Assembly: GCA_902542325.1 (NCBI GenBank)
Contig: CACBUE010000001.1
Span: forward strand, 186,001 to 250,000
Direction: 5' to 3'
From: an uncultured SAR86 cluster bacterium
Lineage (GTDB): Bacteria > Pseudomonadota > Gammaproteobacteria > Magnimaribacterales > Magnimaribacteraceae
Length of the DNA: 64,000 nt
Shown: positions 8,218 through 18,432 of the stretch, one piece after another
Layout of the letters: every line of letters begins with the position of its first letter
How positions within the stretch are numbered: position 1 is the stretch's first letter
The notes under the pieces: generated by a model
What the model was told of the DNA's origin: nothing
The model's database searches: none
Seen by the model: only the letters and a program-made list of their open reading frames with translations
Translations under genes and position numbers: made by a program

Positions 8218-9366
8218 ATGAGTGAATGGGAAATAATCGAAGAAATAAAAGAGAATGCTTCAATTAAAGTTATAGGAGTCGGAGGCGGAGGAGGTAATGC
8301 TGTGCAGCATATGGTTGAATGCGGCATTGAAGGTGCTGAGTTCATATCTATAAATACTGATAAGCAGGCTTTAGATAAAAATGATGCGAGCATTAAATTA
8401 ATATTAGGTATGGAAATTACTGATGGTTTAGGAGCGGGTGCAAATCCGATAATTGGAAGGGAAGCAGCTCTTGAAGATAGAGATAAATTGAGAGATATGC
8501 TTAAAGGAACCGACATGGTTTTTGTAACAGCAGGGATGGGAGGAGGAACAGGAACTGGAGCTGCTCCTATAGTTGCTCAAGTTGCTAAAGAGCTTGGAAT
8601 TCTTACTGTTGCCGTTGTAACTAAGCCATTTGAGCTAGAAGGTGCCAAGAGAATGAAGATTGCTCAAGAGGGCATAAAGGAGCTGATCGAGGAGGTTGAT
8701 TCTTTAATCACCATACCTAATCAAAAATTACTTGAAGTTCTTGGAGAAGATTGCAGTATGCTTGAGGCATTTAAACAAGCCAATGATGTTCTTGGTGGGG
8801 CGGTGAGAGGTATATCAGACATTATTATTAGACCTGGCTTAATAAATGTTGATTTTGCAGACGTAAAAACTGTAATGTCTGAAAAAGGAACCGCTATGAT
8901 GGGTACAGGTACTTCAAGTGGTCCTGATAGGGCTAGAATAGCTGCAGAACAGGCTGTCGCAAGTAAGCTTTTAGAAGATATTAGTTTAAAAGATGCAAAA
9001 GGAGTTCTAGTAAATATTACCGCTGGACCTGAATTATCTTTAGGTGAAATTAAGGCCGTTGGTGATTGCATAAATAGTTTTGCTTCTCCTGAAGCGATAA
9101 TTGTTACTGGAACAGTTTTAGATGAATCTTCTACGAATGATCTTACTGTTACAGTTATTGCTACCGGGCTGAATTCTTCAGTACAAACAGCCTCTAATAA
9201 ACCTGAAAGTGTGAGGGTTGTTAGTGAAAGGCAACCTTTACCTTTAAGCGATGCAGCAAAGCAGCTACTTGATAATCCTCCATCAATAGAAAAAGCTGTG
9301 AAAAAGGCTTCTAATGAAGACGAATATCTTGATATACCGTCATTTGTAAGAACTCAGTTAGATTAA
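8218..9366 (+). CDS. ftsZ: Cell division GTPase FtsZ
   Basis: Tubulin-like GTPase that forms the Z ring. The signature loop GGGTGTG is at residues 108-114, preceded by VGGGGGNAV (21-29). After a linker (about 320-365) comes the conserved C-terminal peptide DEYLDIPSFVRTQLD, which binds FtsA and ZipA. The linker is short; the 382 residues match the family. AGAGAGG shortly before the ATG is the ribosome-binding site. ftsZ sits in the middle of the cluster here, not at its end. Confidence 0.98.
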   Translation: MSEWEIIEEIKENASIKVIGVGGGGGNAVQHMVECGIEGAEFISINTDKQALDKNDASIKLILGMEITDGLGAGANPIIGREAALEDRDKLRDMLKGTDMVFVTAGMGGGTGTGAAPIVAQVAKELGILTVAVVTKPFELEGAKRMKIAQEGIKELIEEVDSLITIPNQKLLEVLGEDCSMLEAFKQANDVLGGAVRGISDIIIRPGLINVDFADVKTVMSEKGTAMMGTGTSSGPDRARIAAEQAVASKLLEDISLKDAKGVLVNITAGPELSLGEIKAVGDCINSFASPEAIIVTGTVLDESSTNDLTVTVIATGLNSSVQTASNKPESVRVVSERQPLPLSDAAKQLLDNPPSIEKAVKKASNEDEYLDIPSFVRTQLD

Positions 9367-9376
9367 TTAGGAGATT

Positions 9377-11026
9377 ATGTCTACAAGGATTCTCTATTCT
9401 TCGGGAAGAATAGTTTTTATCCAATTAATTATCCTTATAGGATTCCTGTCTCTTTTGAGCAGATTTATTTATCTTCAAATTTCTCAAGATATTTTTTTAG
9501 ATGATCAAGTTTTTAATAGATTAGATTCTCAATATTCTCTTTTGGCCCCTCGAGGAAAAATATTAGATAGAAATGGTAATGTTCTAGCTCTTGATGTAAA
9601 AGGATTTAGTGTTGGAATAGATCTAGAGAAATTTAAATTCGAAGAAGCAACAATTACTTTTCTTTCTGAGCTTTTAGATAAAGATCCTTTTAGCCTTTCA
9701 AATATACTTTATGGAAAGTCTTCTGGTTATAAAGAGATAAGTAGAAATATTAATTTTGAGACAAAAGAAAAGCTAAGAGTAAAAAAGATACCTGGTGTAT
9801 ATTTCAGAGAAAACTTAAGAAGGAGTTATCCTGAGAGAAACATAACATCACATGTTGTCGGCCTAACTGATATCGACAGAAAGGGCATTCAGGGAGTTGA
9901 ATTAATCTTTGATAACGAACTGCGAGGTAAAGAGGGCAGCTTTGAAGGTATTAAGGGAGCAAAAAATACTAAGCTTGAAGGAAAAAGGATTGCAGCTGTT
10001 TCTGGTAAAAATATCACATTAACTATTGATATCAATATTCAGTCCATTGCTTACCATCAATTAAACGAGGCAATAAAAGAAAATAATGCGAAGGCAGGAT
10101 CTATAGTTGTTATAGAGCCAAAGTCAGGTGATATATTAGGATTAGTAAATTATCCTTCTTTTGATCCTTCTAATAGAAAAAATCTAACGGATATGTCTAA
10201 ATTGAGAAATCGAGCAACTATAGATATATTTGAAGCAGGTTCAGTTTTAAAGCCGCTTGCGATGTCTGCTATATTAGAATCAGATTATCTACCCAAAACT
10301 TCTAAAATCGATACCTCGCCTGGTTGGATAGAATATGAAGGCTTCAAAACAAGTGACTTTAAAGATTACGGAGCGCTGAGCCTTTCTCAAATTATTTCCC
10401 TTTCTAGCAATGTCGGAATGGTAAAGTTATGTCAATATCAAGATATAGAGCACCTCACAAATTATTACAAAAAGTTTGGTATTGGGCGTTATCCTACTTC
10501 AATTATGCTTCCTGCTAGAGAGGGTTTCCTTCCACATTCATCTCAATTTACGTTGAGAGATAAAGTAAGCTCTTGTTATGGGTATGGAATGACCTTGTCT
10601 GCACTCCAAATTGCACAAGCGTACTCAGTATTTGCAAATGAAGGAAACTTCATTGAGCTAAATTTATTTAAAGATCATAGTTTTGATGAACCCGTGGATG
10701 AAAAGGTCTTACAAAAGGAAACTAATGATATTGTTCTAGACATGCTTGTTGAGTCCGTAAACTCCTCTGACGGAACTGCTTCTAAAGCAAAAATGCAAGA
10801 GAAGATAGTTGCAGGTAAAACTGGAACTGCGAAAGAGAGTCTAGAAGAAGAAACTACCTACTCAGCAACATTTGCCGGATTTGTGCCTCATGATGAACCT
10901 GAATTACTTGCAGTTGTTGTACTCAATGGTCTATCTGGTGAAGACTATTCAGGTGGTAGGGTATCTGCTCCTGTATTTTCAAGATTAATGCAGCAGATAT
11001 TTATGTTACAAGATCTAAAAATATAA
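9377..11026 (+). CDS. ftsI: Peptidoglycan transpeptidase FtsI (PBP3)
   Basis: Septal class B penicillin-binding protein. One N-terminal membrane helix (residues ~12-34) precedes the PBP dimerisation module (LAPRGKILDRNG near 55-67). The transpeptidase has active-site SVLK at 289-292, an SSN triad in LSSNVGM near 340, and KTGT in VAGKTGTAKE near 480. The 549 residues match E. coli FtsI (588) less the processed tail. It lies immediately after ftsZ and one base from murE. In the usual cluster ftsI follows ftsL directly, so three genes have been placed between them here. Confidence 0.95.
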   Translation: MSTRILYSSGRIVFIQLIILIGFLSLLSRFIYLQISQDIFLDDQVFNRLDSQYSLLAPRGKILDRNGNVLALDVKGFSVGIDLEKFKFEEATITFLSELLDKDPFSLSNILYGKSSGYKEISRNINFETKEKLRVKKIPGVYFRENLRRSYPERNITSHVVGLTDIDRKGIQGVELIFDNELRGKEGSFEGIKGAKNTKLEGKRIAAVSGKNITLTIDINIQSIAYHQLNEAIKENNAKAGSIVVIEPKSGDILGLVNYPSFDPSNRKNLTDMSKLRNRATIDIFEAGSVLKPLAMSAILESDYLPKTSKIDTSPGWIEYEGFKTSDFKDYGALSLSQIISLSSNVGMVKLCQYQDIEHLTNYYKKFGIGRYPTSIMLPAREGFLPHSSQFTLRDKVSSCYGYGMTLSALQIAQAYSVFANEGNFIELNLFKDHSFDEPVDEKVLQKETNDIVLDMLVESVNSSDGTASKAKMQEKIVAGKTGTAKESLEEETTYSATFAGFVPHDEPELLAVVVLNGLSGEDYSGGRVSAPVFSRLMQQIFMLQDLKI

Positions 11027-12466
11027 ATGTATTCTTCAAATTTCTTACAAGAACTGAAAGACCTAGAAAATTTTAAAGATATTAAGATTAGAAGTATCCA
11101 CTTAGATAGCAGAGAAGTAAAAGAGGGAGGTCTATTTTTTGCAATAAAGGGTCATGATAAGGATGGTAGCGATTTTATTTCCTCAGCTATTTCAAATGGA
11201 GCCTCGCTTGTCATTTCGGATACATATCAACAATATACGGAAAGAGTAATTTATTTTAAAGAACTTAAAAAATATATTGGTATTTTTGCATCAAGGTTTT
11301 ATAACTCTCCAAGTACAAAAATAAAATCCATATGTGTAACTGGAACAAACGGAAAAACTACCTCTGTTGAAACATTTGCAAATATGAGTAATTTACTAGG
11401 CTATAAATCTGGCTTTATGAGTACGATCAATTTTTCTAAAGATGGATTAATGTTAGAGAAATCAGATCTAACCACCCCTGATGCCATCAAAATACACAAA
11501 AATATTAAAGATTCATTAGAATCTGAAGCTATCTACATCGCTATGGAAGCATCTTCTCATGGCTTAGAACAGGATAGACTAATTGGCCTTGATATCGATT
11601 ACGCTATATTGACAAGCTTTTCGCATGACCATTTAGACTATCACGGCAATATACAAAGTTATCAAGCAGCTAAAGAAAAATTATTTTTAGATTTAAATCC
11701 AAAAAAAAATATAGTGTGCATAGACAGTTCTTTCGGCAAAAAACTTCATTCAAAACTTTTAAAAGATAATAAGGAAACTTACAGCATATCTATAAAAGAA
11801 AATGCTGATTTTCACGCTTCGTTTGAGAAATCCCCAATTGGATTAAAGGTTAATTTAAAAGCATTCGGGAAACATCTTACTTTTGAACTAAAAACATTTT
11901 CCAGATATCTTGCTTCGAACATTATATGCTCAATGGCTGTTTTGATTTTGGAGGGAGTAAAGCTTTCTGAGATATCAAAAATAACAAAAGATATAGTTCT
12001 ACCTCAAGGTAGGCTTGAAAGAATAATTAAAAATCAGCAAGTTATTTATATAGATTATGCACATTCACCTGAAGCTTTGGAATGCACACTGAAAGAATTG
12101 AATAACATACATAATGAGCCTATCTGGTGTCTTTTTGGGTGTGGAGGAAATAGAGATAAGGATAAGAGGCCTTTAATGGGTAAGATTGCTCAAAAATATT
12201 CAAACCATGTAGTTTTAACCAATGATAATCCAAGAGATGAAGATGAAATGGATATAATTAATGACATCCTTTCTGGAATAAAGGAAATGGAACAAATATC
12301 CATAAATTTAGATAGAAAGGATGCAATAGAATCATCTATCTTGGAAATGGAAAGAAACCATATCAATGGTGTCTTATTAATTGCAGGAAAGGGTCATGAG
12401 CACTACCAAGAAGTTAATGATAATTTATATGAGTTAAATGATAAAAATATTGTTAATTCTTTATAA
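11027..12466 (+). CDS. murE: UDP-MurNAc-L-Ala-D-Glu:meso-diaminopimelate ligase
   Basis: Adds meso-diaminopimelate to the peptidoglycan precursor in the cytoplasm. The ATP loop is TGTNGKTT at residues ~105-112; the late TNDNPRDEDE segment carries the DNPR motif that selects diaminopimelate rather than lysine, consistent with dapA in this window. GKGHEHYQ near the end is also typical. The gene starts on the base after the ftsI stop and is followed 13 bases later by murF. Confidence 0.96.
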   Translation: MYSSNFLQELKDLENFKDIKIRSIHLDSREVKEGGLFFAIKGHDKDGSDFISSAISNGASLVISDTYQQYTERVIYFKELKKYIGIFASRFYNSPSTKIKSICVTGTNGKTTSVETFANMSNLLGYKSGFMSTINFSKDGLMLEKSDLTTPDAIKIHKNIKDSLESEAIYIAMEASSHGLEQDRLIGLDIDYAILTSFSHDHLDYHGNIQSYQAAKEKLFLDLNPKKNIVCIDSSFGKKLHSKLLKDNKETYSISIKENADFHASFEKSPIGLKVNLKAFGKHLTFELKTFSRYLASNIICSMAVLILEGVKLSEISKITKDIVLPQGRLERIIKNQQVIYIDYAHSPEALECTLKELNNIHNEPIWCLFGCGGNRDKDKRPLMGKIAQKYSNHVVLTNDNPRDEDEMDIINDILSGIKEMEQISINLDRKDAIESSILEMERNHINGVLLIAGKGHEHYQEVNDNLYELNDKNIVNSL

Positions 12467-12479
12467 AATTTTTGAATAA

Positions 12480-13814
12480 ATGAATCTATCTAAACTAGCA
12501 GAAATTTCAGAAGGTCAGCTCTTTGGAGAAGTACCCAGTATTGATAATTTTAGTATCGACAGTAGAACACTCAAGCAAAATGACCTTTATATTGCTCTAG
12601 AAGGAAAGAATTATGATGGGGCACAATTTATTCCTGAGGCTATAAAGAAAGGTGCAGTGGGTATTATCTCTAATAATCAGATCGAACAGGACATACCAAA
12701 CATAGTTGTTGCAAGTACCTACGAATTCATGGATAGAGTCGCTAACTATAATCGAAGTAAATTCTCAGGTAAGGTAATAGGCATTACTGGAACTAACGGC
12801 AAAACTTCGACAAAACAAATACTCTCTAATCTTCTAAATGATGGTAAGTCTTGTCATAAAACTTTAGGCAATAAAAACAATCAAATAGGAGTTCCTTACA
12901 CTCTCCTTAGTTTAAAAAATGTCTATGATTTTTCAGTAATTGAAATGGGCACTAGCCAGTCAGGAGAGATTGCAATTTTGAATAATCAGGTAAAACCAGA
13001 TATAGCTGCAATAACTAATGTTTCTATTGGACATCTCGATGGTCTAAGAGATACAGAGTCAATTGCAAGAGAAAAAGGGAATATTCTTAATTTTTATAAT
13101 GATAATGGAGTTGCGGTCTTACCTAAAGATTCTGTCTTTTTTGATTTTTGGTCAAAAAAAACTAATGCAAAAGAAATAATAAGTTTTGGTTATCAAGAGT
13201 ATTCTGACTTTAAAGTTTCAGATATAGAAATAGATTTTATCAATAATTCTACCAATTTCTATTTGAGGTTTGATGGAAAAAAAGAAAAATTTTTGATAAA
13301 CGGAGCGAGTCGTGATAATCCCTTGAATGCTGCATTATCGGTTGCGACAGCTATATACTGTGGATGTCCACTTAGTAATATCAAAGAAAGATTAAAATTT
13401 ATTGACCTTCCTGAAAGGAGATTGGCTATTTCTAATTCCTTGAGAGGTTCAATATTGATTGATGATTCTTATAATTCAAATCCTGCTTCATTGAGAAATG
13501 CTGTTGATTCACTTGAAGGCATTAAAAGAAAAAAAATTTGTATCCTAGGTGATATGAAAGAGTTAGGCTCAGATTCTCAAAAAATTCACCAAGAAATGTA
13601 TGAATACATAAGCGAAAGGGTTGATCAGATCTTCTGCATAGGAGATGAGTGGTCAACATGCAGTCCAAATGAAAAACAAGATTTATCTATTTTTGAAAAT
13701 CAAGATGATCTTTATTCTCACTTAATTTCTATAATCGATAAGAAAACTATATTATTAGTGAAAGGCTCTAGATCAACTAGAATGGATTTATTAGCTGATA
13801 AACTAAAAGAATAA
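12480..13814 (+). CDS. murF: UDP-MurNAc-tripeptide:D-Ala-D-Ala ligase
   Basis: Adds D-Ala-D-Ala to complete the UDP-MurNAc-pentapeptide. Mur-ligase domains in order: N-terminal nucleotide domain with SIDSRTL near 26-32, ATP loop [13 protein letters not shown] near 100-112, [10 protein letters not shown] near 129-138, and a C-terminal domain with [11 protein letters not shown] around 325. At 444 residues it is normal in length. Its stop overlaps the mraY start (TAATG). Confidence 0.95.
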   Translation: MNLSKLAEISEGQLFGEVPSIDNFSIDSRTLKQNDLYIALEGKNYDGAQFIPEAIKKGAVGIISNNQIEQDIPNIVVASTYEFMDRVANYNRSKFSGKVIGITGTNGKTSTKQILSNLLNDGKSCHKTLGNKNNQIGVPYTLLSLKNVYDFSVIEMGTSQSGEIAILNNQVKPDIAAITNVSIGHLDGLRDTESIAREKGNILNFYNDNGVAVLPKDSVFFDFWSKKTNAKEIISFGYQEYSDFKVSDIEIDFINNSTNFYLRFDGKKEKFLINGASRDNPLNAALSVATAIYCGCPLSNIKERLKFIDLPERRLAISNSLRGSILIDDSYNSNPASLRNAVDSLEGIKRKKICILGDMKELGSDSQKIHQEMYEYISERVDQIFCIGDEWSTCSPNEKQDLSIFENQDDLYSHLISIIDKKTILLVKGSRSTRMDLLADKLKE

Positions 13815-14896
13815 TGTTACTACCTTTATTTGAATACTTATCTGAATTTTTTGGACCTTTTCGAGTTGTAGAATTTCTTTCTACAAGAGCAATTCTTGCT
13901 ACATTAACTTCTCTCTTATTTTCACTAGTATTAGGACCTAAATTCATCAATAAGATGAAAGATATTCAGGTAGGACAAGTTATACGAGAGGAAGGACCTG
14001 ATAGCCATTTATCAAAACAGGGCACACCTACAATGGGCGGTACTTTGATCCTGAGTTCTATATTTTTAAGTGTAGTCTTGTGGGGAGACCTAGAAAACCG
14101 ATATTTATGGGTTGCCTTTTTGACAGCTATGTCTTTTGGCATTCTGGGATGGATTGATGATCGCTTAAAAATAAAACATCAATCCAGTGACGGGTTGTCA
14201 CCTTTAAATAAAATTTTTTGGCAATCTTTTATAACTATTTTGGCATGTTCTTATCTTTATGTTACTCAAGAAAATATTTCTGAAACAAGTTTGATAGTTC
14301 CGTTCTTTAAAGATATTTCCGTTCCTCTAGGCGCAGGTTTTATTGTTTTGTCCTATTTTGTAGTTATTGGAACTAGTAATGCGGTTAATTTAACTGATGG
14401 TCTAGATGGATTGGCTATTCTTCCTTGCGTTATGGTTGCAGCAGGTCTTGGAATTATTGGTTATTTGGCTGGAAATGCCATATATTCAGATTTTTTAAAT
14501 ATTCCTTATTTACCAGGTACAGGTGAAATGATTGTATTTTGCGGTGCTTTAGTAGGTTCTGGGATTGGGTTCCTTTGGTTTAATACTTATCCTGCTCAAG
14601 TATTTATGGGAGATGTAGGGTCTTTATCGCTTGGGGCTGCATTAGGAATAGTTACCGTTATTATAAGGCACGAATATGTTTTGCTTGTCATGGGTGGACT
14701 TTTTGTTATTGAGGCGCTATCAGTTATCGTTCAAGTTACTTCTTTTAAGTTAACTGGTAAGAGAGTTTTTAATATGGCACCTTTACATCACCACTATGAG
14801 CTAAAAGGTTGGCCCGAGCCACGAGTAATTGTTAGGTTCTGGATTATTACATTTATGCTTGTCTTACTAGGTTTAGCTTTACTTAGACTAAGATAA
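13814..14896 (+). CDS. mraY: Phospho-MurNAc-pentapeptide transferase
   Basis: Polytopic membrane enzyme that loads phospho-MurNAc-pentapeptide onto undecaprenyl phosphate to make lipid I. Conserved catalytic pieces are present: GTPTMGG near residue 74, GWIDDRLK near 115-121, [13 protein letters not shown] near 190-202, FMGDVGSL near 260, and [13 protein letters not shown] near 320. Ten hydrophobic segments and 360 residues match E. coli MraY. It lies between murF and murD with minimal spacing. Confidence 0.97.
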   Translation: MLLPLFEYLSEFFGPFRVVEFLSTRAILATLTSLLFSLVLGPKFINKMKDIQVGQVIREEGPDSHLSKQGTPTMGGTLILSSIFLSVVLWGDLENRYLWVAFLTAMSFGILGWIDDRLKIKHQSSDGLSPLNKIFWQSFITILACSYLYVTQENISETSLIVPFFKDISVPLGAGFIVLSYFVVIGTSNAVNLTDGLDGLAILPCVMVAAGLGIIGYLAGNAIYSDFLNIPYLPGTGEMIVFCGALVGSGIGFLWFNTYPAQVFMGDVGSLSLGAALGIVTVIIRHEYVLLVMGGLFVIEALSVIVQVTSFKLTGKRVFNMAPLHHHYELKGWPEPRVIVRFWIITFMLVLLGLALLRLR

Positions 14897-14901
14897 ATCA
14901 A

Positions 14902-16206
14902 GTGCAGAAAAGGATACCTTTAGTTCTTGGCTTTGGAATGACAGGTCAATCGATCTTAAATTATCTTTCAAAAAGAAATAATGAGATTTATCTAATAGAA
15001 GATTGGGAGGAAAATCCAAGCCTTCGTGAAATTGATAGGTTTGGAATTAAAGTTCATGTGAATCCTCAAATAAACAGCGAATTATTTAGCAAAGTATCAG
15101 ATGTTTATTCTAGTCCAGGGATACCTATTCAACATAAGGCCTTATCTCTTGCTTCTGAGCATAAGATTAACATTTCTTCGGACATTGAAGAGTTTTTAAA
15201 AATAAACAAGAGTACAAAAATACTAATTACAGGTACAAATGGTAAAACTTCTACCTGCCAGATTTTAGAGACTTTACTTAGTTCAGTTTTGTCGGATTTA
15301 AAAATAGTCTCCATAGGAAATATAGGCAAGCCTGTCCTTGATTATATAGACAATGATATTGACGTATCAATCATAGAAGTTTCGAGCTTCCAATTAGAAC
15401 TTTTAAATGAAGTTGAGTTTGACATAGGTTTACTATTGAACATAGAAGAGGATCATTTAGATAGACATGCAGATATTGAAGATTATAGGAACGTAAAAAA
15501 ATCCGTATTAAAAAATGCTGATATAAATATTTCTTATAATGATAGAAATCTCTTTTCTAAAACATTCTTAAATTACAAGGCAATCACTTTGCCTAACGAA
15601 CTTGCTGAATCATCAATATTTAATGATTGGCCCAAACATGATATTGAAAATTTAAAAGCAAGTGTTGCGGTTTTAATGGCTCTTATAGAAAGATTTAGAA
15701 AAAGTTCTATAGGGAATATAAACTTATTCGAAGAACTAGAAAAAGCTTTCTATCAATTTAAAAAATTTCCGCACAGATTTGAGCATTTAGAAATGGTTAG
15801 AGGGATAAATTTTATAAATGACTCTAAGGCAACTAATTTAGATGCTATGTTGAAAGCTATAAGTGCTGCAAATGAATTGGAAAAGATTGGGAATATATAT
15901 TTAATATGCGGGGGTGATTTAAAAGGACAAGAAATTGCTTCAAAAGAACTGCAAGAAATAAAAAGTCTCAAAAAGGTCTTTATCTTTGGTAAAGATAAAG
16001 AATTAATTTTCAATACTTTAAGTCCATATTCCCATTGTTTCATTGTTCAAGATTTAAAGGAGGCTCTAAAAGAGGCATTAAAATCTGGTAAAGATGATGA
16101 TTGTGTTTTATTTTCTCCAGCTTGCTCAAGTTTGGATATGTTTAAAGATTACAAAGATAGAGGAGAAACCTTCAAACGCTTAATAAAAGACTTAAACGAT
16201 GAATAA
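14902..16206 (+). CDS. murD: UDP-MurNAc-L-Ala:D-Glu ligase
   Basis: Adds D-glutamate to the UDP-MurNAc-alanine precursor. The N-terminal Rossmann-like segment is VLGFGMTGQS, the ATP loop [14 protein letters not shown] near residues 109-122, then LLLNIEEDHLDRH near 180-192, and a C-terminal domain with FINDSKATNLDAML near 305-318. GTG at 14902 is used because it is the first start after the mraY stop and keeps the conserved N-terminus. It overlaps ftsW by eight bases. Confidence 0.94.
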   Translation: MQKRIPLVLGFGMTGQSILNYLSKRNNEIYLIEDWEENPSLREIDRFGIKVHVNPQINSELFSKVSDVYSSPGIPIQHKALSLASEHKINISSDIEEFLKINKSTKILITGTNGKTSTCQILETLLSSVLSDLKIVSIGNIGKPVLDYIDNDIDVSIIEVSSFQLELLNEVEFDIGLLLNIEEDHLDRHADIEDYRNVKKSVLKNADINISYNDRNLFSKTFLNYKAITLPNELAESSIFNDWPKHDIENLKASVAVLMALIERFRKSSIGNINLFEELEKAFYQFKKFPHRFEHLEMVRGINFINDSKATNLDAMLKAISAANELEKIGNIYLICGGDLKGQEIASKELQEIKSLKKVFIFGKDKELIFNTLSPYSHCFIVQDLKEALKEALKSGKDDDCVLFSPACSSLDMFKDYKDRGETFKRLIKDLNDE

Positions 16207-17368
16207 ATTTAATTTTTTTAAGGACTTTGACTTTTCTAAACTAGATTTTGTTTTGCTTACATTGTTCTTAGTGCTTGGGTTTTTTGGATTATTAATACTT
16301 TCTTCAGCCTCGGCACATTTTTCTGATTCTATTTATGGTAATCCGTCTGCTATTTTTAATAGACAGTTTTTTTACTTTATCCTTGGCATTATTGGTCTTT
16401 TCGCGTGTTTTTTTGTACCTTTGAACTTTTGGTCCTCTTACGATCGATTGTTCATAAGTTTTGGCATTTTATTGCTTTTTTCAGTTTTTATTCCTGGGAT
16501 AGGTATTGAAGTCAATGGTGCAAATAGGTGGATAAGGATAGCTGGATTTGGTCTGCAACCTTCAGAAATAATGAAATTCCTGAGCATCCTATATATTTCA
16601 TGCTACTCTGTAAGAAGAATAAAAGAAATACAAACGCACTGGCTAGGATTTTTTAGGCCTGCACTTATAATTGTAAGTATCATTTCTATTATTCTTATTC
16701 AGCCTGATTTAGGTTCCTCGGCAGTAATATTCATATCCGTATTAGGAGTCTTGTTTGTGGCTGGAGTAAAAATTCAACAATTCCTAGTTGTAGCTCTGCT
16801 AGGTTTTATTGCTATTACGATGATGATTATTTTTGTGCCATGGAGATGGGAAAGGATAATATCTTTCATCGATCCTTGGAGTGACCCTTGGGGAAGTGGT
16901 TATCAATTAACATTATCACTTATGTCTATTGGAAGGGGAGATTGGTTTGGAGTTGGACTGGGGCAAGGTTTAATGAAAATGGGTTATCTACCTGATGCTC
17001 ATACGGACTTTATATTTTCTGTAATAGTAGAAGAAATGGGAATATTGGGAGGCTTTGCTATTATTTCATTGCTTTTTGGATTGTCATTTAGGATCTTTTT
17101 TATTGGAAGGGAGTCATTAGTAAGAAAGAACTTCTTTGGTTTCTATTTCTCTTTTGGAGTAGCTCTCCTATTAGGATTGCATACCTTTATAAATGTAGGA
17201 GTTTCTTCAGGTCTTTTACCTACAAAAGGATTAACTTTACCTTTAATCAGCGGTGGCGGCACTAATCTAATAATTGTTTGTCTAATGATTGGACTGATTT
17301 TGAGAATAGATTATGAAAATAAAAATTCAATGCCAATACCAATGATTAAGCGACGAGCACAATTCTGA
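16199..17368 (+). CDS. ftsW: Septal peptidoglycan glycosyltransferase FtsW
   Basis: SEDS-family polymerase that works with FtsI at the septum. About ten transmembrane helices across 389 residues. Family motifs include NGANRWIRIAGFGLQPSE near residue 100, IQPDLGSSAV near 168, and the SGLLPTKGLTLPLISGGGTN segment near 340-360. The catalytic region after helix 7 contains the expected acidic position. Position between murD and murG supports FtsW over RodA. Confidence 0.95.
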   Translation: MNKFNFFKDFDFSKLDFVLLTLFLVLGFFGLLILSSASAHFSDSIYGNPSAIFNRQFFYFILGIIGLFACFFVPLNFWSSYDRLFISFGILLLFSVFIPGIGIEVNGANRWIRIAGFGLQPSEIMKFLSILYISCYSVRRIKEIQTHWLGFFRPALIIVSIISIILIQPDLGSSAVIFISVLGVLFVAGVKIQQFLVVALLGFIAITMMIIFVPWRWERIISFIDPWSDPWGSGYQLTLSLMSIGRGDWFGVGLGQGLMKMGYLPDAHTDFIFSVIVEEMGILGGFAIISLLFGLSFRIFFIGRESLVRKNFFGFYFSFGVALLLGLHTFINVGVSSGLLPTKGLTLPLISGGGTNLIIVCLMIGLILRIDYENKNSMPIPMIKRRAQF

Positions 17369-18432
17369 TGAATATTCTGATAATCGCTGGTGGAACAGGT
17401 GGTCATGTGTATCCAGCCCTAAGTATTGCCAAAGAATTTCAAGATGAAGGAAATACTATCTTTTGGATAGGAAAGAAAAATAGTTTGGAAGAAAACATAG
17501 CCTTAAGAGAAGATTTCTCATTTTATCCAATTAATGCTCGAGGTTTTCTTGGCAAAAATTTTTTTGCAAAAATAAGTTCTATTTTCTTTGTTTTTACCGC
17601 CCTGATCAGAAGTTTTTTCTTAATTAGTAACATTAAACCTGACATTATCATAACAACAGGAGGTTATCTCTCTCTTGCTCCTGGTTTGATAGGTTCTTTG
17701 TTCTGTCCATTATTTATTCATGAGCAGAATAGTGTCCCAGGACTAACTAATAGAATATTACACAAAAGATCTAAAATTTCCTTTGAAGCTTTTCCAGACA
17801 CATTTAATAATCTAACAAATAAGGTAAAGTGCGTTGGGAACCCAATTCGTGAGGATATAGTAAATATATCTCCTATAAATAAATCTAATGAAACAAAATT
17901 TAATATTTTAATTCTAGGAGGCAGCCAAGGTTCAAAACAAATCAATGATATCTTGATAAATATTTTATTGACTAGAAAGGTACCTTCTCATTGGTCTTTT
18001 ATTCATCAGGTGGGAAAGCTAACCTCAAAAGAATTGAAGGATGCTTATACTGAATCTGGTAATGAATTTGTGATAAAGGAATTTTTAGAAAATATAGCTG
18101 AAGCCTATCAATTCTGCGATATAGTTATTTCTCGCTCTGGTGCGATGACCGTTAGTGAAATTTGCTCAGTTCAGAAACCTTCCATACTTTTACCTTTACC
18201 TTGGTCTTCAGAAAATCATCAATACATAAATGCCCAATATCTAAAAAATAGAGGTGCAGCTGAGATTATCGATTCTGATGTCTCCAATTCTATTCGACTG
18301 CTAGAGCTATTAATTAATTTAGAAAGCGACCATAATAGATTAAATTCAATGGCATACTCTGCTTCTAAAGTTTTTCCTCAGTTTGCCTCCAGGAATATTT
18401 TTAAATCAATTAATGAATCCCTCACAATATAA
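17368..18432 (+). CDS. murG: UDP-GlcNAc:lipid I GlcNAc transferase
   Basis: Peripheral membrane glycosyltransferase that converts lipid I to lipid II. GGTGGHVYPALSIA near residue 8 is the N-terminal glycine-rich loop, FIHEQNSVPGLTNR near 118-131 is conserved, and ILGGSQGSKQIND near 183 plus SRSGAMTVSE near 255 belong to the donor-binding half. The 354 residues are typical. It starts on the last base of ftsW and overlaps murC. Confidence 0.95.
   Translation: MNILIIAGGTGGHVYPALSIAKEFQDEGNTIFWIGKKNSLEENIALREDFSFYPINARGFLGKNFFAKISSIFFVFTALIRSFFLISNIKPDIIITTGGYLSLAPGLIGSLFCPLFIHEQNSVPGLTNRILHKRSKISFEAFPDTFNNLTNKVKCVGNPIREDIVNISPINKSNETKFNILILGGSQGSKQINDILINILLTRKVPSHWSFIHQVGKLTSKELKDAYTESGNEFVIKEFLENIAEAYQFCDIVISRSGAMTVSEICSVQKPSILLPLPWSSENHQYINAQYLKNRGAAEIIDSDVSNSIRLLELLINLESDHNRLNSMAYSASKVFPQFASRNIFKSINESLTI

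Noticed and set aside
8721-9071. Long antisense frames in ftsZ (also 8196-8516) and in ftsA (7694-8056)
   Set aside because: They mirror the well-conserved sense genes, encode serine-rich shadow proteins, and have no ribosome-binding sites.
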